Under the pieces are notes generated by a model. That model searched no databases, was not told the DNA's origin, and worked only from the letters and a program-made list of their open reading frames with translations. A stretch of DNA of 64,000 nt from DASTFP01 sp963744345 (lineage in GTDB: Bacteria; Verrucomicrobiota; Verrucomicrobiia; Chthoniobacterales; Terrimicrobiaceae): NCBI GenBank assembly GCA_963744345.1, contig CAVUTD010000017.1, positions 248,001-312,000 of the forward strand. The letters run 5' to 3'. The position numbers and the translations under genes were made by a program. Below are positions 35,843 to 45,282 of the stretch, in pieces. Position 1 is the first letter of the stretch, and every line of letters begins with the position of its first letter.

Positions 35843-36468
35843 GCTCACAATATCCTGAAGACGCCAAAATCGAGCTGGTCGAGAAGGAGGGAGAAGTAAC
35901 CCTTTATATCGACGGAGGACAGGCCATGCAGGCTTGGGAACGCGAGCTCATGTGGCGTTCGGCAGACATCTTGTGTGCCTGGGGCTCTGAGTATTTGGAG
36001 GTTGGACTTGGCTTGGGGCTTTCGGCGCTGCGAATCGCAGGCCACGATCACACCCGCCGACACACCGTCGTGGAGAAATATCAACAAGTCATCGACCTCT
36101 TCTACCAGCGATATCCGGAACCGCCAGCCAACTTGCAGATTGTCAAGGCTGATATCTTCGACTTTGCACTCACGCTTGAACCAGAAAGCCTGGACGGCAT
36201 CTTTTTCGATCCCTATCTAAGCAAGGATGTCCCGTACGATATGCAGCAACTCTGGGGCGATGTTCTGCCTGCGCTTGTGCGTTCGCTGCGGATTGGAGGC
36301 GCATTCGTGCCTTATTTTAGCCCCAAGCCGGAATTGCGCTGGCCATACTATTATTATTTCGACCGAATCATCGTGGAACGACACTCCTACGCAGCCTACC
36401 GCGGAACAGAGTACACGCCCGGAGAAGCAGGCGATGCGTTCATCCAATGCTTCGTCAAAACACAATAG
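35839..36468 (+). CDS. SAM-dependent methyltransferase, guanidinoacetate N-methyltransferase-like
   Basis: A 209-residue class I methyltransferase. The order of motifs matches GAMT and arginine delta-N-methyltransferases: WERELMWRSADIL, the SAM loop YLEVGLGLGLSALRIA, the acidic VVEKYQQVIDLF strand, KADIFDF, and the GIFFDPYLSKD motif corresponding to the YDTY/YDxY catalytic loop. It overlaps the last NRPS gene by 4 bases (ATGA), so it is almost surely made with it. It may methylate an amidino/amino group of the peptide or of a precursor (inference). No signal peptide. Confidence 0.75.
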   Translation: MSSQYPEDAKIELVEKEGEVTLYIDGGQAMQAWERELMWRSADILCAWGSEYLEVGLGLGLSALRIAGHDHTRRHTVVEKYQQVIDLFYQRYPEPPANLQIVKADIFDFALTLEPESLDGIFFDPYLSKDVPYDMQQLWGDVLPALVRSLRIGGAFVPYFSPKPELRWPYYYYFDRIIVERHSYAAYRGTEYTPGEAGDAFIQCFVKTQ

Positions 36469-36616
36469 GCATCCTTGCGAAGCAGACCAAATCTTCCAAA
36501 CTGCAGTCTATACCCGCAGAATCAAGGCGGCGACCAAGACGCCAATAAGAACCGCAAATCCCGTGACTCGATGCTCGTCGGTGGGATGGCTCTAGCCTAA
36601 GCTTTAGAGAACCATT

Positions 36617-36997
36617 ATGAGCGAACGACCTTCTTCAGCCGAATACCTGGTAATTTCCCGAGGCCAGTGGGACAGCAACGTCTCGCGCGATGAAATACAG
36701 AACACCATCGACCAGTTCTACACATGGCTCGATCGACTGGTCAGTGAGGGCAAAATGAAACGCGGACAACGACTCACGTATCGAGGCAAAACGATTACAC
36801 AGAAAAATGGGATAACCGACGGCCCCTTTGGGGAATCCAAGGAAGTGATCGGCGGCTACTGGTTCATTCTCGCTAACAGTCTCGAAGAAGCCGCCGACAT
36901 CGCGAGCGGCAACCCTTGTCTGAACTACGGCCTCTCCTTCGAAGTCCGGCCCATTGACCCAGAAACTGCAACTCCCGACAACACCCGCCTCTCCTGA
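36617..36997 (+). CDS. YCII-related domain protein
   Basis: 126 residues of the YCII/DGPF family: EYLVISRGQWD at the start of the ferredoxin-like fold, and the family signature DGPFGESKEVIGGYWFI. Members are small cytoplasmic dimers with no established reaction, frequently encoded near extracytoplasmic sigma factors; none is seen here. It starts 148 bases after the methyltransferase gene and may not belong to the NRPS cluster. Confidence 0.8.
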   Translation: MSERPSSAEYLVISRGQWDSNVSRDEIQNTIDQFYTWLDRLVSEGKMKRGQRLTYRGKTITQKNGITDGPFGESKEVIGGYWFILANSLEEAADIASGNPCLNYGLSFEVRPIDPETATPDNTRLS

Positions 36998-37215
36998 GAC
37001 CACCGGCCATCCGAAACGCAGAAGAAGCCCACTCGACAATTAGAATGGATAAGCAGCATCCTCGCGCAATATCAGTCACATTATTCTAAAATCACTGAGG
37101 CACTTTCACCGCAACACCAGCAAAAGCAAAAAATGACTGTCCTGTGCTCACTCGCTCATTCGTCACATCAGCGAACGAACGAAAACCATCAACCAACACG
37201 AAAATCAAATTGACC

Positions 37216-37662
37216 ATGATAGCCGCACCCTTTTTAGGCGGATGCGCTTGCGGCGCGATTCGCTACGAATCCACAGCAGAACCGATTGTGATGCTTTACT
37301 GTCATTGTCGAGATTGCCAGCGATCCAGCGGAGGTCCGTTTTCGGCTTTCGTCGTCGTGCCGGCGAAAGCTTTCAAGCTCTTGCAAGGCTCACTTCGTTT
37401 CCATGCCTCGCCCAGTGAGATGGGAGGCAAGACCCATCGAGGCTTTTGCCCTGAATGCGGCTCGCCGATTCAGGTCAAGCCCGACGCGGCCCCTCACCTC
37501 GTCGCGATCAGAACTGCGAGCTTGGATGATCCAACCTGCTTCAACCCGCAAGTGGACGTGTGGATATCAGACGCCCAACCGTGGGACCAAATGAATCCCG
37601 CGTCGCCAAAGTTTGACAAGTATCCTCCGTCTGGAGATCCAGCAGACCGGGCCGCACCTTAA
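37216..37662 (+). CDS. GFA / CENP-V family zinc protein
   Basis: About 148 residues from ATG 37216. The glutathione-dependent formaldehyde-activating (GFA) fold is recognisable from its cysteine pattern: GCACGAIRYE, YCHCRDCQRSSGGPFSAFV and FCPECGSPIQ, giving two zinc sites. Members are annotated as S-(hydroxymethyl)glutathione synthases, but most have no proven activity. The longer frame from 37144 adds unconserved sequence. Confidence 0.85.
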   Translation: MIAAPFLGGCACGAIRYESTAEPIVMLYCHCRDCQRSSGGPFSAFVVVPAKAFKLLQGSLRFHASPSEMGGKTHRGFCPECGSPIQVKPDAAPHLVAIRTASLDDPTCFNPQVDVWISDAQPWDQMNPASPKFDKYPPSGDPADRAAP

Positions 37663-37788
37663 TGAGCAACAATGTGCCCTAAGCATGCGCCTGCAGCGAA
37701 CCCGCGCATTGCGCGATGGTCGCAGTTTTACGCCCTCGCGCGGGCGGTCCGCTGAGCTTGGTTCGTTCGGCAAAAATAGACAAGCCCC

Positions 37789-38208
37789 ATGAGTAACGCC
37801 ATAGTCACCGTTCAAACTTCGATAGATGCGCCAATCGAAATCGTTTGGAATGCATGGACAACCCCTAAACATATAACGCAATGGAATGCCGCGTCGGATG
37901 ACTGGCATACACCATCGGCTGAGAATGACCTCCAAGTTGGAGGGAAGTTCAAATATCGAATGGAAGCCAAGGATGGCAGCGTGGGGTTCGATTTCGATGG
38001 CCAGTATACTGAGGTGAGGCCCAATGAAGCGATTGTCTACAAGATTGCCGACGGCAGGGATGTTAAGATCACGTTCCAGGTCATCGACGATTCTGTAGTC
38101 GTCACAGAAACGTTCGGAGCGGAATCGACCCATCCTGTGGAAGCACAGAGGAATGGATGGCAAAGTATTCTGGACAGATTCAAGAAGCATGTGGAGGAAC
38201 TTCGCTGA
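37789..38208 (+). CDS. SRPBCC / AHSA1 domain protein
   Basis: 139 residues of the START-like fold: VQTSIDAPIEIVWNAWTTPKHITQWN at the N-terminus, an internal beta-sheet with GGKFKYRME, and the C-terminal helix GWQSILDRFKKHVEEL. The family includes the activator of Hsp90 ATPase C-terminal domain and small-molecule-binding proteins. In soil bacteria it often accompanies YCII and GFA genes, as here, in a group of unknown role. Confidence 0.85.
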   Translation: MSNAIVTVQTSIDAPIEIVWNAWTTPKHITQWNAASDDWHTPSAENDLQVGGKFKYRMEAKDGSVGFDFDGQYTEVRPNEAIVYKIADGRDVKITFQVIDDSVVVTETFGAESTHPVEAQRNGWQSILDRFKKHVEELR

Positions 38209-38487
38209 TCGCCTGACAAACATGCGAGTTGAACAAGCAGCCAACGCGCACGCGCGTCAACAGAGCACTCCCTTTACCGTGACATTTCACCGAGGATCTT
38301 GAATTCGGAGTGAAGTCTTGTCCGGCATCAAGTTCATCGCGCACAACGGAGGTCCGCAGACTTGTCGACGAAGCGTACAGCCGTGCCAAGACCGGCAGTA
38401 CGGGCCAGGATGATTGCCAAACCCACGCAGCTATTTGCGAATGCGATTTACCGTAACGCCGACGGCATGTACTGCACTAACGGTCAC

Positions 38488-39420
38488 CTAGCCCCAGCGA
38501 TTGCACCGGTTTACTCTTCCGCGGTTGCTCAGGTTTTCCTCGCACGCATACACTTCAAATTTCCCCGTGACGCTACTTAGGTGAAAACCGGAGCCATATC
38601 TGAAACGAGGACCTTCTCCGTTGCGATAAAAACGCTTCTTGGCTCGCTTAGTGACCGTCATGCCACTGGAATCAATGCTAAGCTGATAAAGATCTGCCCA
38701 ATCTGCTTTCAGGAGGTCAACGATGCGATCGTTTCTCTGAAGCCAGTTTCTTGTGTCCATACCCACGAACCAGAGCAAGCCGTCGCGATCGGCAAACAAG
38801 TTAATATTCTGATAGGCTCCCCATCCATTATCTATAGAACCGGGCCCGAAGCCATTTGCGCTAAGCTCCCAGGTTCCCACGGGCGAGAAGCGTGTGCCAA
38901 CAGCGAAAAGATCATCGCCGTTGCTACGATAAAAATCCAGGCGTTCTGAATCCCAGTTCGCCACCAGAACAAGCCAGGTACCTCCGTCACGACAGAGCCC
39001 GACCGCTCCTGCCGTATCATTGGGCGAACTCCTGTCGATCGTGAGGTGATCTAACGCCGCCGGAGACTCGGCGTCTCTAACATCATAGAAAAGAACCACT
39101 GACGTGCCGCTCGCACCGCTTTCCAGCCGCTCATATCCAGCCGCAAGAATATCCTCTGCAACCTGGATCCCCCCAAGATGATTAAAGTTTCCCACAACAG
39201 GCGCGAGAACTCCGATGATGTTCAAGCTACTCGGCTCGGCGAAATATATGTATCCAGAGCGCGTTCCGCTGCCAGAGACCACGAATTGACCGCCTGTAGT
39301 TCTTTGAATTCCCTGCTGATGATTCTTCAGGCCGATCGCAGGTAAACTTATGGTTGCTGGTCGCCTAAGAGAAAACCGCGACGCTCCTCGAGCAGGTATC
39401 TGCTGAAATAGTGCTACCAT
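38488..39420 (-). CDS. predicted beta-propeller protein, unknown function
   Basis: 310 residues rich in beta-strands, Gly and aromatic residues, with recurrent units such as GTWLVLVANWDSERLDFYRS and GLLWFVGMDTRNWLQR. A C-terminal YGSGFHLSSVTGKFEVYACE element looks family-specific. I do not recognise the family; a WD/YVTN-like propeller is plausible. No convincing signal peptide is visible at the chosen ATG. It stands alone on the minus strand. Confidence 0.6.
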   Translation of the reverse strand: MVALFQQIPARGASRFSLRRPATISLPAIGLKNHQQGIQRTTGGQFVVSGSGTRSGYIYFAEPSSLNIIGVLAPVVGNFNHLGGIQVAEDILAAGYERLESGASGTSVVLFYDVRDAESPAALDHLTIDRSSPNDTAGAVGLCRDGGTWLVLVANWDSERLDFYRSNGDDLFAVGTRFSPVGTWELSANGFGPGSIDNGWGAYQNINLFADRDGLLWFVGMDTRNWLQRNDRIVDLLKADWADLYQLSIDSSGMTVTKRAKKRFYRNGEGPRFRYGSGFHLSSVTGKFEVYACEENLSNRGRVNRCNRWG

Positions 39421-39615
39421 GTCGGCCTATTAGGTGTCACGAAACACTCGTGTCAAGCGGAACGAGGCCGGCGGTGTCGCGTTAGCCGGCGAATACTCTG
39501 TTGGAAAGGAGTCGCCTAGCGCTGAAAGGTGAGTCGCTTGCTAAGTCAACTCTGCGCCCCAAAATGTCACCCATGCCGCAAACCCATCCATTCGCTTCGA
39601 CGTCCAGCCAGCGCT

Positions 39616-40326
39616 CTACGCTCCTGGAGACTCCGGTTTGGCAGCCTTGGTCGAGGGCGCCTCGTGAGTTTCATCCGGACGGATTTCGCGCTCCTCGTGC
39701 TTGCCTTGGAACATTTCGCTCTGCGCGCGCGCCTGCACCTCCGGCCGATGCGTTTTCTCGAATTCCTTGGCCCGTTGGTTATTCCACTGAAAGACTACCA
39801 GTGACGCGACCACGATCGCCAGAGCGGCCGCGAAATACAGGGTCTCGAGGGGGTCTTCCCAGCGCACAAAATGCTCCAGGAACGCGATCGCCAGAATGAC
39901 AATGACGACGCTGATGACCTTTGTCTCGAGATCGACGAGCGACTCCACGCCGAGTGCAGCGGTGAGATTGAGGGGCGCGATGAACAACGAATAAAGCCCG
40001 ACTCCTACGATATAGAAAACCACCGCGCGCAGCATTACGTCGATGACGGCGAGGATCTCGATGAGGAGATCGGTCGAAGCGAAGTCTCCGACCGCATAGG
40101 CCTGACGCCAAGCCTTCCACGTCACGCTAAACGCATTCAGCGCGCCGAGCAAGAAGAGCGTGAGGGAGACAAACAGCACCGCGACGACCGCTATGAGCAC
40201 CAAATAGCGACTGCGTCCGATGACGCGACCAAAGCCGGCGAGCGGTGGATCGCCGGGTGGCGGGTCGCTAGAGGAACGGCGAGTCACACTCGTTAATCGT
40301 TTCCCACACCGGACACGGTTCCCCAT
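39616..40326 (-). CDS. UPF0114 (YqhA-like) membrane protein
   Basis: 236 residues with about four membrane segments. After a proline-rich N-terminus the UPF0114 start GRVIGRSRYLVLIAVVAVL is visible; further helices include AVVFYIVGVGLYSLFIAPL and VISVVIVILAIAFLEHFV. A long charged C-terminal tail (EKTHRPEVQARAQ and beyond) is not typical of YqhA (about 165 aa) and extends the protein by roughly 50 residues. The function of the family is unknown. Confidence 0.75.
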   Translation of the reverse strand: MGNRVRCGKRLTSVTRRSSSDPPPGDPPLAGFGRVIGRSRYLVLIAVVAVLFVSLTLFLLGALNAFSVTWKAWRQAYAVGDFASTDLLIEILAVIDVMLRAVVFYIVGVGLYSLFIAPLNLTAALGVESLVDLETKVISVVIVILAIAFLEHFVRWEDPLETLYFAAALAIVVASLVVFQWNNQRAKEFEKTHRPEVQARAQSEMFQGKHEEREIRPDETHEAPSTKAAKPESPGA

Positions 40327-40625
40327 CTGCTGCTCCTGCCTTACGTTCGATCATCCACTCCACGAACGACCTTGCTGCCAGTGCGCTACTCCTCTCTCGC
40401 CCTGGCGAATAACTCCTCGCCCAGGAGAACGACCTGGGATCCCGCGCTCAGCGCACCTGGTGCGGTCCGACCAGCCGCGAAGCGCGGCTCCCAGCAGCCC
40501 TCCTGCTGCGCGAGTGGCTCAATCCCGATTCAAGTTTGCCCTTCTAAAGCAGCCCCTTATATGCTAACATTTTTCACATCAGGGTCCGTCAAGACCCCCT
40601 CAAGAAAAAATAATCGTTCGTTGCT

Positions 40626-42158
40626 ATGAAAAAGTTGCCACGCTTCTTGCTCGTCACCCTCTGCATTGCCACCGCCTCTGCGCAGGAAAGTCCTGATAAG
40701 ATCTATGGGCCACTGTTTGAGAACGTGCAGATGCAGGAGATTTTTCCTGATCAAAAAACGTTTGCAGACTGCGTTCCCATCCGCAAACCGTCCGAAATCA
40801 TGGCTGACTATCAGCGCCTCGCGAAAGAGCCGAACTTCGACCTGAAAGCGTTCGTCGCGGCAAATTTTACGCGGCCGCCGAACCCGGATGATATTACGAC
40901 CCACATTAAGAGGCTGTGGCGAGTGTTGCGTAGAGAGCCTGCCAAGCCTGTGGAAGGAAGCTCCTTACTCGCTTTGCCGTACCCCTACATTGTTCCTGGC
41001 GGCCGTTTCGATGAAATTTATTACTGGGATTCCTACTTCACCATGCTCGGTCTAAGGGAGAGTGACGAAATTGAGATGATAGAGAACATGATGAAGAATT
41101 TCGCCTCATTGATTGACCGCTACGGTTTTATTCCTAATGGCAATCGCTCTTATTATCTTAGTCGCTCTCAACCGCCTTTCTTCTCCCTGATGGTCGAATT
41201 GTTAGCCGAGGCAAAAGGGAACGGCGTATATGTCGAATATCTACCAGCGTTGCAAAAAGAGTACAACTACTGGATGGATGAAACTGCTCCGACTCAACAT
41301 ACCGTGAGGATGCCGGATGGCAGTGTCCTCAATCGCTATTACGACCAATTGGATACGCCACGGCCGGAATCCTACCGTCAGGATGTGGAGGCGAGTGAGG
41401 CCTCTGAAGAAGATCCGAAGGTGATTTGCCGCAACCTCCGCTCAGCCGCAGAGAGTGGCTGGGATTTTAGCAGTCGTTGGTTCGCCGACGGCCAGAATAT
41501 CACGACGATTGACACTACTGACTTAGTGCCAGTCGATCTCAACTGCCTCTTGTATCATCTGGAGATGACGTTGGCCAAGGCGTTCAGAATAAGAGGGGAT
41601 GCCGCGGAGAATGACCTGCAAGTCGCGAAAGAGTTTGAAGCAAAAGCCGAACGAAGGAAGAACGCGATCAATCAATACTGTTGGTCCAGCGATGACAACT
41701 GGTATGTTGACTGCGATATCAAGGGCGAACTAAGTGACGAAATGACCTTAGCCGGAGTAGCACCTCTTTTCTTTCGACTGGCGCCAGAGGAACGCATAGA
41801 AGATATCGTTAACGTTTTGCAGGAAAAATTCGTGCAGCCCGGCGGCGTGGTGACTACCCTTAAGGAAACAAAGCAACAGTGGGATGCTCCAAATGGCTGG
41901 GCCCCGCTCCAGTGGCTTACAATCAAAGGTCTGCAAAACTATGGACAAAGCGAGCTCGCCAAAGATATCGCCGAACGCTGGATTCGTCTGAACGTCAAAG
42001 TCTTCAAGGAAACCGGCAAGCTCATGGAAAAATACGATGTGCAGGATGTTACTAAGCTTGCCGGAGGCGGTGAATACCCAGGACAGGATGGATTTGGATG
42101 GACCAATGGAGTGCTGTTGAAGCTCATCAGCCTCTACGGAGTTCCTCGCGAACAGTGA
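40626..42158 (+). CDS. treA: secreted trehalase, GH37
   Basis: 510 residues. A signal peptide is evident (MKKLPRFLLVTLCIATASA, cleavage before QES), placing the enzyme in the periplasm, where it hydrolyses trehalose to two glucose. Both GH37 signatures are visible: PGGRFDEIYYWDSYFTMLGL at 124-143 and QWDAPNGWAPLQW at 418-430. The catalytic acid and base correspond to Asp280 in ESGWDFSSRW and Glu468 in EKYDV. The length is slightly below E. coli TreA (565). It stands alone, with no phosphotransferase or trehalose transporter beside it. Confidence 0.95.
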   Translation: MKKLPRFLLVTLCIATASAQESPDKIYGPLFENVQMQEIFPDQKTFADCVPIRKPSEIMADYQRLAKEPNFDLKAFVAANFTRPPNPDDITTHIKRLWRVLRREPAKPVEGSSLLALPYPYIVPGGRFDEIYYWDSYFTMLGLRESDEIEMIENMMKNFASLIDRYGFIPNGNRSYYLSRSQPPFFSLMVELLAEAKGNGVYVEYLPALQKEYNYWMDETAPTQHTVRMPDGSVLNRYYDQLDTPRPESYRQDVEASEASEEDPKVICRNLRSAAESGWDFSSRWFADGQNITTIDTTDLVPVDLNCLLYHLEMTLAKAFRIRGDAAENDLQVAKEFEAKAERRKNAINQYCWSSDDNWYVDCDIKGELSDEMTLAGVAPLFFRLAPEERIEDIVNVLQEKFVQPGGVVTTLKETKQQWDAPNGWAPLQWLTIKGLQNYGQSELAKDIAERWIRLNVKVFKETGKLMEKYDVQDVTKLAGGGEYPGQDGFGWTNGVLLKLISLYGVPREQ

Positions 42159-43092
42159 ATCACCAACGGGCTGTGGCGCAAAAACAGAGCGATCTTTAGC
42201 AATTAAGTTGAGCGGAAATTTCGCCCGCTTTGCATACGACGTAGCGCCCGATGACGCCGCCAAAGCCGGCCCGCAGTGGGCCGGTGGACGGCGTACTGTC
42301 GACAAATCGTGCGCTACGATTGCTGGTGGTTTCTCCGGACCAGACACGGTAAAACCATGACAGGCGAGAAATTTGTCAACACTGGCTGGAGCAGATGCCG
42401 CAGCCCGATAGAGTAGAGTAGACTCTCCATGCCCCCGCGTCAGACGGTTTTTCGCTCTCCAATGACCGCGATGGGAAAATTTCGCAAACCGGATCCGCCG
42501 GCCGATCGTCTCCAATGCGGAAGAGGTTTTTCCGTCGGTCAGAAAGTTTGCTCACCTGTAAGAATGAATGCCTCGGGAAGCTTGGTTAAGGTGGTCGACC
42601 GCAAGATGAACTTGCCGGAAGTAACGGATACCCCTCGCGTCCGCACGCTTGGAGACAGGCGTATCTTTGTCGAACGGACCTTGGTTTCGCAGATGGTTCG
42701 AGCGCCAGAAGATCCATTCGGAAGAGGAAACCCCGGCGAGTGGCTCCAAGCGGGCGATTCACGCCCTCGCCATCGACTCGAAGTTCGATAACCCACTGCA
42801 AGGTGACCGACCTGCGACGCGAAGGCGTGGCAATCGGCGTTTAGAGATGGCGACACTTAGAGGAGACTCAACTCCCGAGGCTATTGCACTGAACCGGCCT
42901 TTGGCCTTCGCGATGGCTCCGCGTCTGCGCTGTTTATCGCGGTAGTCGGGTTGTTTGGGCCAACTCGCAACCCGCGAACTTTCAGTCCTTCCAGCGCTGT
43001 TTTTCAGCGGAGTGGGGTCGCAAGCTTCATCGCCTAGAAAAACCTCCGCGAGTTTCACCAAGAGCGATCTACGGGCCAGGGTAGGTCGCGAA
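42159..43092. other. non-coding or decayed stretch after trehalase
   Basis: About 930 bases without a recognisable gene. Open frames of 60-120 codons exist on both strands, but none has domain-like sequence. A large nested palindrome lies at 42240-42318 (separate entry). Confidence 0.4.
42240..42318. repeat. three-tier nested inverted repeat (79 bp)
   Basis: The outer arms CGTAGCGC (42240-42247) and GCGCTACG (42311-42318) are perfect. The middle arms are ACGCCG (42254-42259) and CGGCGT (42289-42294). The inner arms are CCGGCCC (42266-42272) and GGGCCGG (42278-42284) with a 5-base loop. All three are nested and in register, so a single long cruciform or RNA hairpin is possible. There is no T-run. 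It may be a REP-like element or a strong transcript end for trehalase. Confidence 0.6.
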
Positions 43093-43839
43093 TTACGGCT
43101 CAACGTCGGACGCGTCCACATATTCGTCGTAGCGGCGCCACCATTCATACGGCGGAGTTTGCGGCCGGCCCGCGGGCGAATCCTCCCATTCTTCCTGGCG
43201 GCCGAAAGGGGTGAGATCGAGGAAGGTCCAGACGCTGCCGAGCGCCTCGACACCACGTCCGGAAGTAAAGTAGGTGCGATATACACAATCCCCATCGCGG
43301 AGGAAGACGCTCAGGCCGAATGTCTCGCCTTCCTGCGTCGTGACCCCGAAATCGACGTTAAAGTCGCTCTCGGCGGAAGAGACCCAGGGAATGCTCCATC
43401 CCATCCGGTTTTTATAGCTCTCAATCTGCGCCAAAGGTGCACGCGATACCAAACAGAAGGAAGTATCGCGCGCGTGCAGGTGCGCGAGATGGCCAACCTG
43501 ATCGACGAACATTGAACAGCCGGGGCAGCCGGCAGTCGGCCAGCCATCAACGTCCGGCGCGAACATGAAATGATAGAGAATCAGCTGTCGGCGACCTTCG
43601 AAAAGGTCGACGAGGCGGACTTTGCCATCTGGCCCAGTAAAGACATAGCTCTTGTCGATCCTGACCATCGGCAGTCGGCGGCGCTCCACCGCCAGCTCGT
43701 CTCGCGCACGCGTGGCTAGCTTTTCCTTTGCAAGCAATTTATCGTGCGCGTCCTGCCACTCGCTCGGCGAGACAATTTCAGGGAGTCCGCCACCAGTCTC
43801 GCCACTGATGGCCTCAGGGGTTTTCGTATTCATGGTCAC
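43093..43839 (-). CDS. DUF899 thioredoxin-like protein
   Basis: 248 residues of the DUF899 family: IVSPSEWQDAHDKLLAKEKLATRARDEL-type N-terminus (see residues about 23-50), LYHFMFAPD, the cysteine pair in TAGCPGCSMFVDQ, and FLRDGDCVYRTYFTSGRG. The fold is thioredoxin-like and the GCPGC pair may be redox active; no reaction is established. It is probably cytoplasmic, and a monocistronic gene on the minus strand. Confidence 0.88.
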   Translation of the reverse strand: MTMNTKTPEAISGETGGGLPEIVSPSEWQDAHDKLLAKEKLATRARDELAVERRRLPMVRIDKSYVFTGPDGKVRLVDLFEGRRQLILYHFMFAPDVDGWPTAGCPGCSMFVDQVGHLAHLHARDTSFCLVSRAPLAQIESYKNRMGWSIPWVSSAESDFNVDFGVTTQEGETFGLSVFLRDGDCVYRTYFTSGRGVEALGSVWTFLDLTPFGRQEEWEDSPAGRPQTPPYEWWRRYDEYVDASDVEP

Positions 43840-44328
43840 TTTTTATGAATGATAGTTGCCACCTTTCGTTGGCCAAGCGTCTTGATTGGTCGATTACCTG
43901 AGAGCTGGCGGTGCAGAATCATATCTTGCGGATGAGAAAACCAGACGCTGCTCCCTAGCTATCAGAATTTTGTTGGGTTCTTCATCTATACGACGATGGA
44001 AGCTCTGGGCTTAGGACGTTGCTTTTCGGCATTCTACTTGAGCGCCTGATCGTCAGAGGGCCCAACTTGGTTTTGACTGCTGGTCCTCAACCGTTCCAGG
44101 CCCATGTGAGAGCGAAAATTGCTCGTTGGTCACTACGCGGTTCCCCGTGGCGCCAACCGGGGCATATTGTCAATTCGTCTAATCAAACGCCATTTCCGAC
44201 GCCGGCTTGAACCCTGGTCGATTTTCAAGGGCGACCGGAGGGGATTTGCGACGACCTGCTCCTAAAATGTCTGTGCTACGATCGGGCAGCTGCGCCGGGG
44301 ACTGAAGGCGGCGCCTGCTGACCTCCAA
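43840..44328. other. intergenic stretch, nothing recognised
   Basis: Roughly 490 bases between the divergent DUF899 gene and the transporter pseudogene. I see no conserved coding sequence, tRNA or clear terminator. Confidence 0.4.
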
Positions 44329-45094
44329 GTGACCAGCCTCGCCGCGACCGCTCTTTTTTTCTGCTGCTCTTTAGCAACTGCACTCTCCGTCCAGTGCGTA
44401 ACCGCCATGGCGCCGGAAGTTGGTGTGGAACGGCTGCCATGGCTCTTCACGGGCACGTTTCTCTTCACATTGGTGACGGTGCCGGGGTTCGGCTGGGTAG
44501 CGAAACACGTGCGCCGCTCCTGGCTCATCCCGAGCGTGTACAGCGTCCTCATCACGAACCTGCTGGTTTTCTATGCCCTTTTGCCGTGCATATCGTGCTC
44601 CTCGAGGCAGCTGCGTTCTTCATCTGGTTGAGCGTTTTCAACCTGCTGATCATCCCGCTGTCTTGAAGCGGAAATGAGTGATGCCTTTTCTACTTGTCGT
44701 TAATGGGTTCGCGCTCCTCATCCAAACTGCTGGCACGCATCGAATCGTGCAAAGACACGGCTTGCGCATCGCCCTCTCGATCGTTCCGCTGGCGACGTTC
44801 CTTACTCTGCTGTTTCTCGGGACCTGGCGCACTACTTTGCTCGTCGCGGCCGTGCAGGTCGTCCACCGGGTAGGGGAGTTCTCGCTCATGCGACGGAAAA
44901 TGATCTACACGACAGTGGATGACGAGAGCCGCTACAAAGCGAAGAACTTCATCGATACGGCAGTTTATCGCGCCAACGATGCCGGCATCGTGTGGTTGGT
45001 GATCGCCGTCCGAGCGGCAGGATTGAACGCCGCCTGGCTCGTCGCTTTGCCCGCCGCCGGACTGTTGCTGATCACCGGATTTCGATTGGGCTAA
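44329..45094 (+). pseudogene. degraded NTT/MFS-type transporter
   Basis: Three in-line pieces in three frames. 44329-44585 encodes N-terminal helices ending GVERLPWLFTGTFLFTLV and VPGFGWVAKHVRRSWLIP. A frameshift around 44575-44585 leads to FAVHIVLLEAAAFFIWLSVFNLL, which stops at 44666. 44678-45094 (138 codons) encodes C-terminal helices with LMRRKMIYTTVDDESRYKAKNFIDTAVYR. The order fits the NTP-exchange-like MFS family (normally 400 or more residues), but about 200 central residues are missing. I conclude it is a pseudogene. Confidence 0.7.
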
Positions 45095-45282
45095 CGCCAC
45101 GACCAGAGAACCGTCTCAACACCTGAGCCCGATTCAAACGACTTTGATCACTTTCCGAAGCGGACACGACATTCTGGAACTTCGCCGCACTGAACAAAAA
45201 AGCTTATCGGTCCATCCCCAGCGATCTCTCCTAAAGAAATCCCTGCTCGCGCCCTCCGCCGCGCACCCATAGGCGCGCCAGC

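Noticed and set aside
42955..43515. 186-codon plus-strand frame
   Set aside because: Mostly antisense to the DUF899 gene; no domain features.
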